Shown in pieces: positions 11,849 through 21,290 of a stretch of DNA of 64,000 bases (position 1 is the first letter of the stretch; each line of letters starts with the position of its first letter). This DNA comes from Nannobrachium achirus. Taxonomy: Eukaryota; Chordata; Actinopteri; Myctophiformes; Myctophidae. The stretch covers positions 8,523,092-8,587,091 of the forward strand of contig OY997653.1 of assembly GCA_963921795.1 (NCBI GenBank), read 5' to 3'. The notes beneath the pieces were generated by a model, which was given only the letters and a program-made list of their open reading frames with translations, did not search any database and was not told the origin of the DNA. A program made the translations under genes and the position numbers.

Positions 11849-12163
11849 TCACTCTCGCTGTAAGGCCCTCACTCTGGCCCTGACCCGGTACCTCACTCTG
11901 GCCCTAAGTCTGGACAGATCGAAGTGGTGCGCTCTTTGAATCAAGTGTGTGACTGGTCCATCAAGGCTTACATAATGGTCCCCATGACCTTCGGCAAAGT
12001 GGCCCAGAACTAGCAATGGCAGACTGTCGTCATACTGACCACATGGGGATATTATCAATGTTGCATCAACACCCAGTGTCGATACAATCACGAACTGTAT
12101 GTTGAACATTGTGGATGCTCTTTGTACAGCTAAATGATCCCCATATGTATTCATTTGCCGCAT
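11849..12163 (-). pseudogene. OTU-like cysteine protease fragment, right arm copy
   Basis: A 104-codon open frame. Its first 75 residues include NTYGDHLAVQRAS, FVIVSTLGVDAT, LVLGHFAEGHGDHYVSLDG. The pattern GDH near the start and a late GDHYVSL resembles the C-terminal half of OTU-fold cysteine proteases, where the HY histidine is catalytic. The catalytic cysteine segment is absent, so it cannot be an active enzyme. The same sequence lies inverted in the left arm. OTU-like domains occur in several eukaryotic DNA transposons; which one donated this is not known. Confidence 0.55.
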
Positions 12164-12214
12164 GTTTAGCAGATAGTTGATCCATTCTTCATCAACAAAG
12201 TTGGCAGGGTGTGT

Positions 12215-12612
12215 AACAACTCATAATGTAATAAGGGCTCATAATGTAATAAAAACATGTAATAAAAACTCATAATGTAATAATCAGCTCATAATGTAAT
12301 AAAAAACAAGCGCATAATGTAATAATTTAAATGTAATACAAGCTCATAATGTAATAATCAGCTCATAATGTAATAAAAAATACATTATTACATTATGAAG
12401 GTTTATTACATTATGAGCCTCCTATGTGGAGGTTCTTAATGTAACACATTATTACATTATTACATTATTGAAAAATCCATTATTACGTTATGCGCTCGTT
12501 TTTTTATTACATTATGAGCTGATTATTACATTATGAGTTTTTATTACATTTTTCTTATTACATTATGAGCCCTTATTACATTATGAGCCGTTATTACATT
12601 ATGAGTTGCTAC
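12215..12612. repeat. Subterminal CTCATAATGTAATAA array, right arm
   Basis: The inverted counterpart of 8935-9325. The last 150 bases match the left arm almost base for base, including the oddity ATAACGTAAT/ATTACGTTAT. Confidence 0.9.
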
Positions 12613-12639
12613 AAAGGCCCTCAGTGTTTTTACTTTTTA

Positions 12640-12775
12640 TAATAACTACATTGGATCCAATGGAACAAAGGTTCTTTGTTTTCCATTACTCTTTTGGACA
12701 TACAAGGTTTCCGTGAGAAGTAATAATATTCCTCAATATATCGTCACTGTCGGGCAGAAACCTGTTTCCTTTTTC
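12640..12775. mobile_element. Decayed family-A MITE
   Basis: TTTTGGACATACAAGGTTTCC and ATATCGTCACTGTCGGGCAG are family-A ends, here brought together by an internal deletion that removed the hairpin. The upstream phrase ATAACTACATTGGATCCA also occurs near 750. Confidence 0.55.
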
Positions 12776-12973
12776 TTTTACTTTTAGTTTTTTCGCGAAT
12801 GAACTTGATCACGTAGGCTATACTGTACAATGTCCCACAAAAGTATCTAAAGTATCCGATTTGCGACCCACTTTGAAATTGTAGTTCTTTTTGCCACTTT
12901 TCAATTTGAAGCGTGAAAAGTTCTTAACAGTTTCCACCCGATAGAGACGGTATAATTGTATTTCACCCATTAG

Positions 12974-13162
12974 GTGATGGAGCAGAATGTGACAGGTCTG
13001 ACGTGGTACTCCACTTTCGTGACAAACCCTAGAGCCCAGAATCCTTCCTACAGGCCCTACATGTCTGGACACCTGGGCTTGGAAATCCATAGTGGGGACA
13101 TGCCAGGTCTGAGGGACTTCCTGATGAAAATACATCCTGACAACGAACCTAACAACATCTTA
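12974..13162 (+). CDS. V2R/OlfC receptor exon, lobe 2 of ligand-binding domain
   Basis: The 189-base exon runs from acceptor CACCCATTAG to the strong donor GTGAGT, phase 0 at both ends. It encodes VMEQNVTGLTWYS, then HLGLEIHSGDMPGLRDFL and KIHPDNEPNNIL. It corresponds to the class C segment EIVRRNITGKIW...GFREFLKKVHP of the calcium-sensing receptor. In most V2R and CaSR genes this region is part of one large exon with the next segment (REFWE), so an extra intron splits it here. The exon is intact. Confidence 0.85.
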
Positions 13163-13644
13163 GTGAGTCTTTAGTTTCATTCAGATTCTAAAGGTAGGTG
13201 TTATTTGTTTAAAATAAGTGTTAAATAGCTCTATATTCTGATATATATGATTACTGTCACAATATAGACCTATTTATTTTTAAGACGTTTTCACTCTACA
13301 AGAGTTATAACGGCGAGAGATAGAGTATGCCCGGTGAGGCAATTTTTTCCTCTAAGGGAGCAATTGTTTTTTATGAACAGCACCCCCTGGAGGAAAATAG
13401 AGGAGTGTCATGCTATTTTAATTCCAGTCCTAGGGAGGGTCTGCTGATTTCACTTTGAATTCAAGGGAGGGTCATGCAATTTTTAATTAAAAATAGTCTG
13501 GTAACACTGCCAGGCAACTATTCATGTAACATTCGGTTAACGATCGCTTGTTGAAAATGTGCATTTGACCCAGATTTGACCACAGGCAATCAACAGCACA
13601 AAATGAATGGCTGCTGTTACAAGCCTTCTGTCTCGTGTGTCAAC

Positions 13645-14548
13645 TAGAGGTCTTCACGGGTCCAATTTGAACTACCCAAACCCAAAAGGACCCGGGGGAA
13701 ACGGACCCGGACCCATATGGCCCCGTCTATCATTTGGAATTTGAGAACCGTTACCCGATCAGCCCCGAGACGTGATGGATCCGATCCGAACGGCCCCGCC
13801 TGTTATTAGAAAAATTGGATCCGATACCCGAGCAGAACGAGAGATCCGAGACCCGAACCTGTCGCCCCGAAATGAAAGAATGCCAACGTTATTATATTAA
13901 GAGTTGTATCAGACATATTTCTTACCTAACGTCGCCACGGTGCTGCTGTTGCTGTCAGCGGCGCTGTGCCTCTCGCCAAAAGATGATCTTTTCCCAGACC
14001 AGTAAGTCAATGCGGACAGTTTGTAAATACAAATAAATCCATGTTTTTATTCCTTCTTCTTTGGCTAGCCAATGCTAATGCTATCGTTTTCTGTCGCATG
14101 TGTTGTTCATTATATCTTTCTGCTTTGAGTGTCCATTTTGCTCTGCAGAGCATGACAACACGCAATGACAACTCCATTGTAAACCGTTAACCAAAACGTT
14201 ACGTTAATATCTTTGATAATAATAACAATCCAACTGATACAGTCAGTGTTGTTGTGACTGAGTGAGTTCTACTTCTCAGTTCTCCCAACCAATGCAACAG
14301 ATTACATGCTGCATCTTTAGTGCCATCGTGTGGCGTTATCTATTTGGTGCAGTTGTTGCGTTCACTTTCACTTCAATCTCGGCCTGTCTCGGCTCCACTC
14401 GGGTAACAGGAGATACCCGGGGAACCGGGGCAGACGGCCCCGGCCCCGGCCCGCCCCGCGGTAAAAGCTTGAAAACGGCCCGTTACCCGGCTCGGTTCGG
14501 TTCGGATCGCGGGTAATTTCGGATCTCGGGCAGGTCCGAAGACCTCTA
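13645..14548. mobile_element. Non-autonomous hAT element, TSD GTGTCAAC
   Basis: The termini are TAGAGGTCTTC and GAAGACCTCTA. The flanks are exact 8-bp duplications GTGTCAAC at 13637-13644 and 14549-14556, which fit the hAT target pattern nTnnnnAn. The interior is rich in GACCCG/CGGGTC words near both ends. No transposase is recognisable; a 73-codon frame at 13815 is not convincing. It lies in the receptor intron between 13162 and 17036. Confidence 0.9.
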
Positions 14549-14826
14549 GTGTCAACTGTTTTATCTGTAACCTAGATTTCAAATAACCTGTTCTCATCCT
14601 GTTCTCAACCTGTGAGAACTTCTCACCTTTTTTTTGATGTCCATTTTGACTTTTACACTAAGTAGGCTACTCACTGTGTGTTACTTTAGTTTGGAGGGTG
14701 TGTTATACATTTTCTCCAGTAGCACCTCTCAATAAAAAACGACCCCTCCCTAACTGCTCGAAACATGCACAAATGCAAAATACAAGGAGTTCACCTCATT
14801 TGTGCAACGGTTCTATTACCGTTCGG

Positions 14827-15124
14827 AACCTCCTTTGGATGCGTTAGCCCATATTTTTCCAATAAAGAATTGTTTACTCAAGCTTATCTTGGAATCTTGC
14901 GTTTACTCGTTGGAATGCTTCCGCCTACAAAACGTTGAATGCTTCCGCCAACAAAATGTCATGTCCTAGTATGAGCAAATGGGGAAGGGGATCAACGTCA
15001 AGTGATATTGTCGTCCATTTTCACCCAACATTGTGGTAAACAAGGAAAGCAATGAGATTCCGAGACAAGTTTGAGTAAACACTTGTTATTGGTAAAATAT
15101 GGACTGAGACATCCAAAGGAGGTT
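14827..15124. mobile_element. Palindromic MITE, AACCTCCTTTGGATG ends
   Basis: The left arm AACCTCCTTTGGATG, then CCATATTTTTCCAATAA, is mirrored by TTATTGGTAAAATATGG and CATCCAAAGGAGGTT. The interior also carries inverted GAGTAAAC/GTTTACTC words. About 300 bp, no coding capacity. Confidence 0.75.
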
Positions 15125-15289
15125 AAAATGTCTTCAAAATAAAAGTTCTCTACATGAGTTATAATTTATGGCTACCTCTGTACGGTTGAATGGAGAAGTA
15201 CAGACATGTAGCTCTGGTCCATAGTGTCTAGTTATATTAGGGTCGATTCATACTTTAATAAGGAGCCAAGTTTATTTCGGTTTGGCACT

Positions 15290-16200
15290 GTCCAGATTTT
15301 TAACTGCCGGTCACCGTGACCGGCATGATTAAAATTTACCGGACATCTGAAGAATATACCGGACATAATCATTTTAATGCATACATTACAAGCAGGTGCA
15401 CAAACAGCCAATAGCAACAGTTAAAGTATTAGGCCTATACTGCATAGTTGGGACTGAAAACGAATTGAATGAAAAAGTATAGGCTAAAAAGAAAAAAAAA
15501 ACGCTTCAATCTTGCATAAGGGAATTAATTATATTGGACTAATCGCGCTGTTCGCGCAGGCTGTCTGCATGTGGCACACGCACACTGCTTTCACAACAAC
15601 GTCTTTCTGTTGCATCATGTTTCATGCCAACAATACAATACCATGTCTTGGCTTCAGAATAATGAAAAGGTTGATAGATTCATCTGGCCAGCAATTAATC
15701 CAATACTCACTGTCGAGTGGTGACACAGACAGTGCGTCCATGCGCATGTTATGCAACTTTGGGAGAGTTGAAAAGGCTTTGTTCTTCCTACTGTCTCCAC
15801 TCCATCTCCTCTCCTCATAACTTCAATCAAGTGTATAATGTTTGTTTATGGGTTGATTGCTGACCGTGCGTGCATTCCTTAATTCCCATGGCTTTACATG
15901 CTGTGCGTGCATCGCAAACTGACACTGAAATGAGCGAGCGAGAGAGAGAAAGAGAGAGAGAAAATGGGGGAGCGCGCGAGCGAGCGAGCGAGAGAGAGAG
16001 AGAGAGAAAGAGCGAGAGAGAGAGAAAGAGAGAGAGAGGCAGGCAGCCTGCGCAGAGGAGCAGACAGCGATAATAATAAATGACCATTGGTTTTTCAATC
16101 GGTCAGGATGTCCGGGAGGAATTTTATTTTTCGGTCTTGGCCATAAAAAATCGGTCAAATCCGGCAATTCCCGGTCTAACGCAATCTCTGATATATATAT
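15290..16200. mobile_element. Decayed transposon rich in ACCGG words
   Basis: The left part has ACTGCCGGTCACCGTGACC and ATATACCGGACAT. The right part has TCGGTCAGGATGTCCGG, AATCCGGCAATTCCCGG and a possible terminus CGCAATCTCTG. The interior includes a GA-rich simple tract at 15934-16055. Ends and superfamily are uncertain; a hAT origin is possible. Confidence 0.45.
15934..16055. repeat. GA-rich low-complexity tract
   Basis: GAGAGA and GCGAGCGAGC runs dominate about 120 bases; the arginine/glutamate-rich open frames here are artefacts. Confidence 0.9.
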
Positions 16201-16239
16201 ATATGTCACGGTTTTAAAGAGAACCAGGGCATTCGAGAC

Positions 16240-16560
16240 GCGGAGCACTCGTGGTGCGGCACGGGGCGGAGCAAGCGGTCGCCAATACAACGTACTCCAG
16301 GCGGTGCGCCGCTCTATTGTCCACGACACTGCGAGCGGCTACCGAAGCCCCCCTGTATCCACGAAGCCCAAACGAGTTACGAGGCCCCCCTGGGTCCACG
16401 AAGCCCCAAGCGGCGCGAAGGCCAGCGGACCTTGGTCCTGCTCTTCGCCCCCGAGCGCCGCAGGCGCGAGTGGCCGCGAAGAGCGGGCCGGCCGCGCGAG
16501 TTACGAAGCCGTGGTGAATGCAATCGTTATATTTATGCCCAGGCCGTAAGGCCTGGGCAA
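16240..16560. other. GC-rich block of unknown nature
   Basis: About 320 bases with far higher GC and CpG content than the neighbours, including CACGAAGCCC repeated three times and a short hairpin CCAGGCCGTAAGGCCTGG. No gene is recognised. It may be a fragment of a GC-rich repeat. Confidence 0.4.
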
Positions 16561-16604
16561 GCGCACGTTAAACGCCCTGTCCAAGTGACTACAATGGAGC
16601 TAAT

Positions 16605-16656
16605 GGCTAGGCTAGGCTAGGCTAGGCTAGGCTAGGCTAGGCTAGGCTAGGCTAGT
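16605..16656. repeat. (GGCTA)n microsatellite
   Basis: About ten tandem GGCTA pentamers. Confidence 0.97.
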
Positions 16657-16814
16657 AAATAAAGAGTAAACACTTCCGGTCTGCGGCGAGTTCAAAGCGT
16701 GACGTAACTCTCTTATCCAGTGGCTGACGTCGCCATCTGGTGGTGATTAGTGTGTGGTGAACTACAAAACGAGCGCTCTTACCGAGGTCTCCCTGAGTTA
16801 CCCATTTACCCTGT

Positions 16815-16817
<3 letters not shown>

Positions 16818-16850
<33 letters not shown>
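16818..16850. repeat. (AT)n microsatellite
   Basis: An uninterrupted AT run of about 33 bases, about 185 bases before a receptor exon. Confidence 0.97.
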
Positions 16851-16853
<3 letters not shown>

Positions 16854-17035
16854 TTTTGCTACTTTTTTGCCAGAAAAGGAAATATTTCACCGGATATTCT
16901 AGCTATTCCACAGCGCCCCTCTACAGATATTTTCAATAAAAAATGTCCATTGACCAGATTTTCACCTTCCAATGAAATATTTTCTCAATAAAGTAAAATA
17001 ATTCACATGGTGTCATCATGGTGTGGTTTCTTCAG

Positions 17036-17299
17036 TTGAGGGAGTTTTGGGAGAAGACATTTGGGTGTACCTTTTTGGATGTTCCGCCATCGTTGTCGGA
17101 TGATGGTGTAGTGCTGTGTACTGGACAAGAGGACCTGTCAGACACATCCTTTTTGTCAGACCTAAGAAAAGAGTATAATGTGTACAAGGCTGTGTCTATT
17201 CTGGCCCATGCCTTCCATGACATGTTGCAGTGTGTGCCAGGAAGAGGGCCCTTCACTGGGCACAACTGTGCCAGCTTGCAGACTATGCAGCCATGGCAG
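17036..17299 (+). CDS. V2R/OlfC receptor exon, REFWE segment
   Basis: The 264-base exon follows acceptor GGTTTCTTCAG and ends at CAG before donor GTATGA, phase 0 to 0. It encodes LREFWEKTFGC, then LCTGQEDLSDTSF, YNVYKAVSILAHAFHDML and ASLQTMQPWQ. These match the class C motif order FWEE-F-C, CTG-E, YNVY-AVY-IAHAL and WQ. The cysteine pattern is retained. It is the second half of what is usually one large exon. Confidence 0.9.
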
Positions 17300-17374
17300 G
17301 TATGATATGAATTCACACTTTTCAACCAGGCTCTCCCAATGAAACATTTATATTGTTTTGTAAATACTGCAAGG

Positions 17375-17466
17375 GTGTCATATCTTATACACACTTTCTA
17401 GCTTGTGCATTACCTGGATGGTGTCATATCTTATACACACTTTCTAGCTTGTGCATTACCTGGATA
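17375..17466 (+). repeat. 46-bp tandem duplication spanning a splice acceptor
   Basis: GTGTCATATCTTATACACAC, then TTTCTAGCTTGTGCATTACCTGGAT, occurs twice with a 46-base period. Each copy contains the branch/polypyrimidine region, the TAG acceptor and the first coding bases of the next exon. Only the downstream acceptor (exon start 17448) keeps the frame; use of the upstream one adds 46 bases and meets a stop. Confidence 0.9.
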
Positions 17467-17675
17467 AGGTGAACTTCACCACACCATCTGGGGAAGATGT
17501 ATCGTTTGATGAGAACGGAGATGTTTTCCCGATCTTTGATGTCGTGAACTGGGCTTGGCTCCCCGATGGAAGTGTAGAGGTTCAAAATGTAGGTGTGTTC
17601 AAGAAGTCAGCCTACGGAGATGAAGACCTCATCCTTGATGAAGACAGAATATTCTGGAGCTTTGAATCCACAAAG
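17448..17675 (+). CDS. V2R/OlfC receptor exon with GC donor
   Basis: It encodes LVHYLDKVNFTTPSGE, then VSFDENGDVFPIFDVVNWAW and DRIFWSFESTK, the membrane-proximal part of lobe 2 (compare LKHLRHLNFTN and VTFDECGDL in CaSR). The expected 228-base length and phase 0 end fall exactly at AAG, but the intron then starts GCAACT rather than GT. No in-phase GT donor is nearby, and continuing gives a stop within six codons. A GC-AG intron is the simplest reading; the 104-base intron ends with a normal CTCTGCAG. Confidence 0.85.
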
Positions 17676-17779
17676 GCAACTTCAGCTTTCTGAAATTACT
17701 AATGTTGTTCTCATGTGAATGTACCGGTAATTAGTTTAGACTGAGATTGCAGATTGATCATATATAATATCCTCTGCAG

Positions 17780-17903
17780 CCTCCTCGGTCAGTGTGCAGT
17801 GAGAGCTGCTCCCCTGGAACCTGGAAGGCCTTAAAGAAAGGAGAACCTGTCTGCTGCTTTGACTGCATCGCTTGTTCTGAGGGAGAGATCAGCAATCAGA
17901 CCG
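17780..17903 (+). CDS. V2R/OlfC receptor exon, cysteine-rich linker
   Basis: The 124-base exon (the usual length for this exon in class C receptors) encodes [16 protein letters not shown], then [20 protein letters not shown]. This is the NCD3G nine-cysteine linker coupling the Venus-flytrap to the membrane domain. Acceptor CTCTGCAG, donor GTTAGT, ending in phase 1. Confidence 0.92.
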
Positions 17904-17975
17904 GTTAGTTTGCATTACTAGGATGGCATGCTCACACCCACACTTTGAGTGTACTTGCAACTGTCACTACAGATC

Positions 17976-18045
17976 CATTAGCCTAGTAAACTAGACTCCT
18001 CCTACCTTCTGAGGAGAGAGTCTGGTTTACGAGGCTACAGGTCCA
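17976..18045. repeat. Short palindrome in receptor intron
   Basis: AGCCTAGTAAACTAGACTC and GAGTCTGGTTTACGAGGCT pair across a loop of about 20 bases. Likely a small MITE relic. Confidence 0.6.
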
Positions 18046-18184
18046 AGAAATACCAACAAAAGTCAATGTCCATAAGCAAGCTCAGATCGATAGGTCTACT
18101 GAGTTTTGAAGACAGACAGACAGAAGGAAGGATAGAGGTTTCTCCACTTAACCCTCTAAGACGCAAAAATAGAAATACTTGAAA

Positions 18185-18370
18185 TAAAAAATTGAAAAAG
18201 GAGGAGTAGGAGTAAGAGTCCTAATCAGAGGGAAAAGTAATGTAAAAAAAAAAAAAAAAAAAAAAGGTTTTATAGTCATAAATCATGCTCTAATTTACAT
18301 ATATATTATTTTTCACAATAATAACATGGACATGTTCTAGACATTCTAATGATCACCAAAAAAATGCAAT
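18185..18370. repeat. Dispersed repeat, inverted relative to 56290-56440
   Basis: AGTCCTAATCAGAGGGAAAA, a poly-A run (18243-18264), GGTTTTATAGTCATAAATCA and ATTCTAATGATCACC recur in reverse complement near 56290-56440. It lies in the last receptor intron, just before the acceptor. Confidence 0.65.
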
Positions 18371-18399
18371 ACTTTGGTTTTCCTTGCTGTCATTGACAG

Positions 18400-19313
18400 A
18401 CTCTACAGAGTGCACCAGTTGTCCAGAGGACTTCTGGTCCAATCCCCAGCGTGACCACTGTGTCCCGAAGGTTGTGGAGTTCCTCTCCTACCACGAGGCC
18501 CTGGGCATCTCCTTGACAACCATCTCACTGCTAGGCACACTTCTCTGTGCCGTTGTCCTGGGAATCTTCATCTATCATCGAGACACGCCCATGGTGCGAG
18601 CCAACAACTCAGAACTCAGCTTCCAACTCTTGCTGTCTCTCAAACTGTGTTTCTTGTGTTCTCTCCTGTTCATTGGACGTCCCAGTCTCTGGACCTGTCA
18701 GCTGAGACATGCAGTGTTTGGTATCACCTTTGTCTGGTGTGTGGCTTGTATCCTGGTAAAGACTATGGTGGTGTTGGCCGTGTTCAAAGCCTCAACGCCC
18801 GGAGGAGCAGACATTGTGACGTTTTTCGGTGCCGCGCAGCAGAGAGGAACCGTTCTGGCTCTTACTGTCATCCAGGGAATAATATGCTCTGCTTGGATTG
18901 TTTCTGCCTCACCGACTCCTCACAAGAACACACAATACCTCAGTGATAAGATATTCTATGAGTGTGATGTGGGATCAACTGTTGGTTTTGCAGTGTTACT
19001 GGGTTATATTGGTCTACTGGCTCTCCTCAGTTTCATCCTTGCATTCATGGCAAGGAATCTTCCAGACAACTTCAATGAAGCCAAGCTGATCACATTCAGC
19101 ATGTTGATCTTCTGTGCTGTGTGGATAGCCTTCATCCCAGCATATATCAGCTCTCCAGGCAAATATGCAGATGTAGTGGAGGTATTTGCTATTTTAGCGT
19201 CTAGTTTTGGCCTTTTGATGGTGCTGTTTGGACCAAAGTGTTATACAATTATTTTGAAACCTGAGAGAAACACCAAGAAGTCCATCATGGGTCGAGGTGG
19301 CACCAAGACGTAG
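18400..19313 (+). CDS. V2R/OlfC receptor, seven-transmembrane exon
   Basis: The terminal exon completes the linker ([16 protein letters not shown]) and encodes the class C 7TM domain. Hydrophobic segments are visible for TM1 ([20 protein letters not shown]), TM2, TM3 and so on to TM7 ([20 protein letters not shown]). The family hallmarks [38 protein letters not shown] and [16 protein letters not shown] are present, and the short C-tail ends at a normal stop. It starts after TCATTGACAG in phase 1, matching the previous exon. The family detects amino acids or peptides in olfactory sensory neurons and couples to G proteins. This part looks functional; the 5' exon at 6220 does not. Whether it is a V2R in the strict sense or another OlfC subfamily cannot be settled here. 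Confidence 0.93.
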
Positions 19314-19374
19314 AAGCATAAATTAAACTAGAAAAGAAAATTCCTATGACATTTTAAGTGTGCCTGCAGCTCGC

Positions 19375-19515
19375 CAAGTGTATGCATTAGCATTTTAATA
19401 TTAGCATTTGTAGCATTAGCAGTAACATTTTTTAACACTAGCATTAAAATCTTAATGTTACCATTAGCATTTTAGCATTAGCGGAAGCAACGGTTAGCAT
19501 TAGCGGTTAGCCGTT
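19375..19515. repeat. AGCATTAGC-rich degenerate microsatellite
   Basis: Repeated (T)AGCATT words immediately downstream of the receptor stop codon, in its presumed 3' UTR. No canonical AATAAA is seen before it. Confidence 0.75.
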
Positions 19516-20170
19516 AGGTCTGTCGGAGTACCCAGTACTTAGATGGCCAATAGGGTACAGCTCGACCCTATTGGCCATCTAAGTACTCACGCCAAGTTTT
19601 GAGATGGTACCATGCTGCAAACTGGAGTTATAGCTGTTTAAAGCTCAGCCAATAGGAAAACAGGGACCGGGCTTAAGAGGGGTGGGGCTTAGTTAAACCA
19701 ATTAAGGTGAAGAACTCTGAAACGAGTCAAATGACACCACCCACAAGCTTGTACGACAAACGGTTGATGAGTTATAGCCAAATAAAGTTCCGGCCAATCA
19801 GAAGAGGGGGCGCAGCTAAGTTAAACCAATTAAGGTGAAGAACTCTCAACCGAGTCAAATGACGCCACCCACAAGCTTGTACAACAAAAGGTTGATGAGT
19901 TATATCCAAATAAAGTTTTGGCCAATCAGAAGAGCGGGCGGGGCAAAGTTAAACAAATTAAGGTGAAGAACTCCAAAACGAGTCAAATGACACCACCGAC
20001 AAGTTTGTACGACAAACGGTTGATGAGTTATAGCCAAATAAAGCTTCGGCCAATCAGAAGAGGGGGCGGGGCTAAGTTAAACCAATTAAGGTGAAGTACT
20101 CTGAAACATGTCAAATGACACCACCCACAAGTTTGTACGACAAACGGTTGATGAGTTAAAGCCAAATAAG

Positions 20171-20815
20171 CAGTGCTTAATTTGAGTGGGAACACGGGGG
20201 AACATGTTCCCCCTCCTCTTTGACTGGATCCGGCACCTATTTGATTGGATCCGGTGGATCCGGCACCTATTTGATTGGATCCGGTGGATCCGGCACCTAT
20301 TTGATTGGATCCGGTGGATCCGGCACCTATTTGATTGGATCCGGTGGATCCGGCACCTCTTTGATTGGATCCCGGACCTTCACTGTCAATCAAAATAGTG
20401 CTGTTTGGTCATTTATTTTTTTCATCCTTCTAAATAGAGAACTTTTTGTCTGAAGCATTTTTATTCACTTTATATTTTCATGTTTTTATTCAATTTCTTG
20501 TAATTATTCTGCTTCATGGGTGACAGTGACACACAATAGACACGCTATATACACACTTGGTGTCTTAGAATTGTGTTAACAATAAAAACATGTGTGTTTT
20601 AATCTTCTCCCAGTTATTCAGATTGATCATTCCAAATCGATAGATTGACTACCAGTGTTCTGATGGGGCACATGTGCCAAATGTTGTTGCTAATGTTATA
20701 CTGAGTGCGTAGGTCAAAAAAGGAAAACCCTGTAAATTGTCACACGCTCACGACAGTTTGCGCTCACGCGCGCAGCTCGGGATCCGGCACCTATTCACTG
20801 ACAAATTAAGCACTG
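20171..20815. mobile_element. hAT-type insertion in the satellite, TSD CAAATAAG
   Basis: The termini are CAGTGCTTAATTTG and CAAATTAAGCACTG. The flanks are exact duplications CAAATAAG at 20163-20170 and 20816-20823. Removing the element and one duplication restores the 128-base satellite period exactly (20077 to 20858 becomes 128). The interior contains a 30-bp minisatellite. Confidence 0.95.
20222..20370. repeat. 30-bp minisatellite inside the hAT element
   Basis: GGATCCGGCACCTATTTGAT, then TGGATCCGGT, repeats about five times with almost no divergence. Since 30 is divisible by three, all frames stay open, which explains the repetitive open frames on both strands. Confidence 0.95.
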
Positions 20816-21120
20816 CAAATAAGGTTTCGGCCAATCAGAAGAGGGGGCGCAGCTAAGTTAAACCAATTAAGGTGAAGAACTCTGAAACAAGTCAAATGAC
20901 ACCACCCACAAGTTTGTATGACAAACGGTTGATGAGTTATAGCCAAATAAAGTATCGGCCAATAAGAGGGGGGCGGGGTTAAAAGGAGCGGGGCTTAAGT
21001 AATATGTTCATATTGGCCGTTTAAGTCCAGACACCAAGTTTCAAGACCATGCGGTGAACTGGAGTTATGGCTGTTTAATTAGTTAATCTTCCCGCAAATT
21101 TTGGTACGTAATAACTGCCG

Positions 21121-21145
21121 GGGTTAGGGTTAGGGTTAGGGTTAG
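21121..21145 (+). repeat. Interstitial telomere-like (GGGTTA)4
   Basis: Four perfect GGGTTA units between the end of the satellite and the TTAA-bounded foldback element. Confidence 0.9.
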
Positions 21146-21149
21146 ACTA

Positions 21150-21290
21150 TGGTTTAGTGATGAAAAGTGATGAGTCATCACTTTTCACACTTTTGTGGGG
21201 GCTGTTTTAGCCCCAGGAATGTTTTTCGTGCAAAACAGATGCTTGCAATGGATTCAGCATCATGAAAACCCCCTAGTTTGACCACTCTTA
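21150..21290. repeat. Dispersed repeat shared with 58380-58510
   Basis: AAAAGTGATGAGTCATCACTT, GCAAAACAGATGCTTGCAATG and GGATTCAG recur at 58380-58510 with the same order. It contains a short palindrome, TGATGAGTCATCA. Confidence 0.65.

Larger units (their letters stand above)
8929..12613. mobile_element. 3.7 kb foldback transposon with 5-bp TSD AAGGC
   Basis: The element begins TGTAGCAACTCATAATG and ends with the exact complement. It is flanked by AAGGC at 8924-8928 and again at 12614-12618. Both arms (about 8929-9650 and 11880-12613) carry inverted arrays of CTCATAATGTAATAA and then the same coding relic, so they are long inverted repeats. The centre holds a LINE 3' end, a hAT fragment and tandem repeats. 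Ends reading TGT...ACA with a 5-bp duplication recall integrase-type transposons such as Ginger; that assignment is inference. It lies in a receptor intron. Confidence 0.85.
19600..21010. repeat. 128-bp tandem satellite array
   Basis: Units containing TTAAACCAATTAAGGTGAAG, GAGTCAAATGACACCACCC and CGGTTGATGAGTTATAGCC recur with a 128-base period, anchored at 19693, 19821, 19949, 20077 and, after removal of the inserted element, 20858. Flanking partial units extend the array on both sides. Confidence 0.93.

Noticed and set aside
13815..14036. 73-codon frame as a hAT transposase fragment
   Set aside because: No transposase motif seen; too short and without the hATC dimerisation pattern.
20028..20393. 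121-codon frame rich in GSNQIGAGSTG
   Set aside because: Direct translation of the 30-bp minisatellite in a hAT element.
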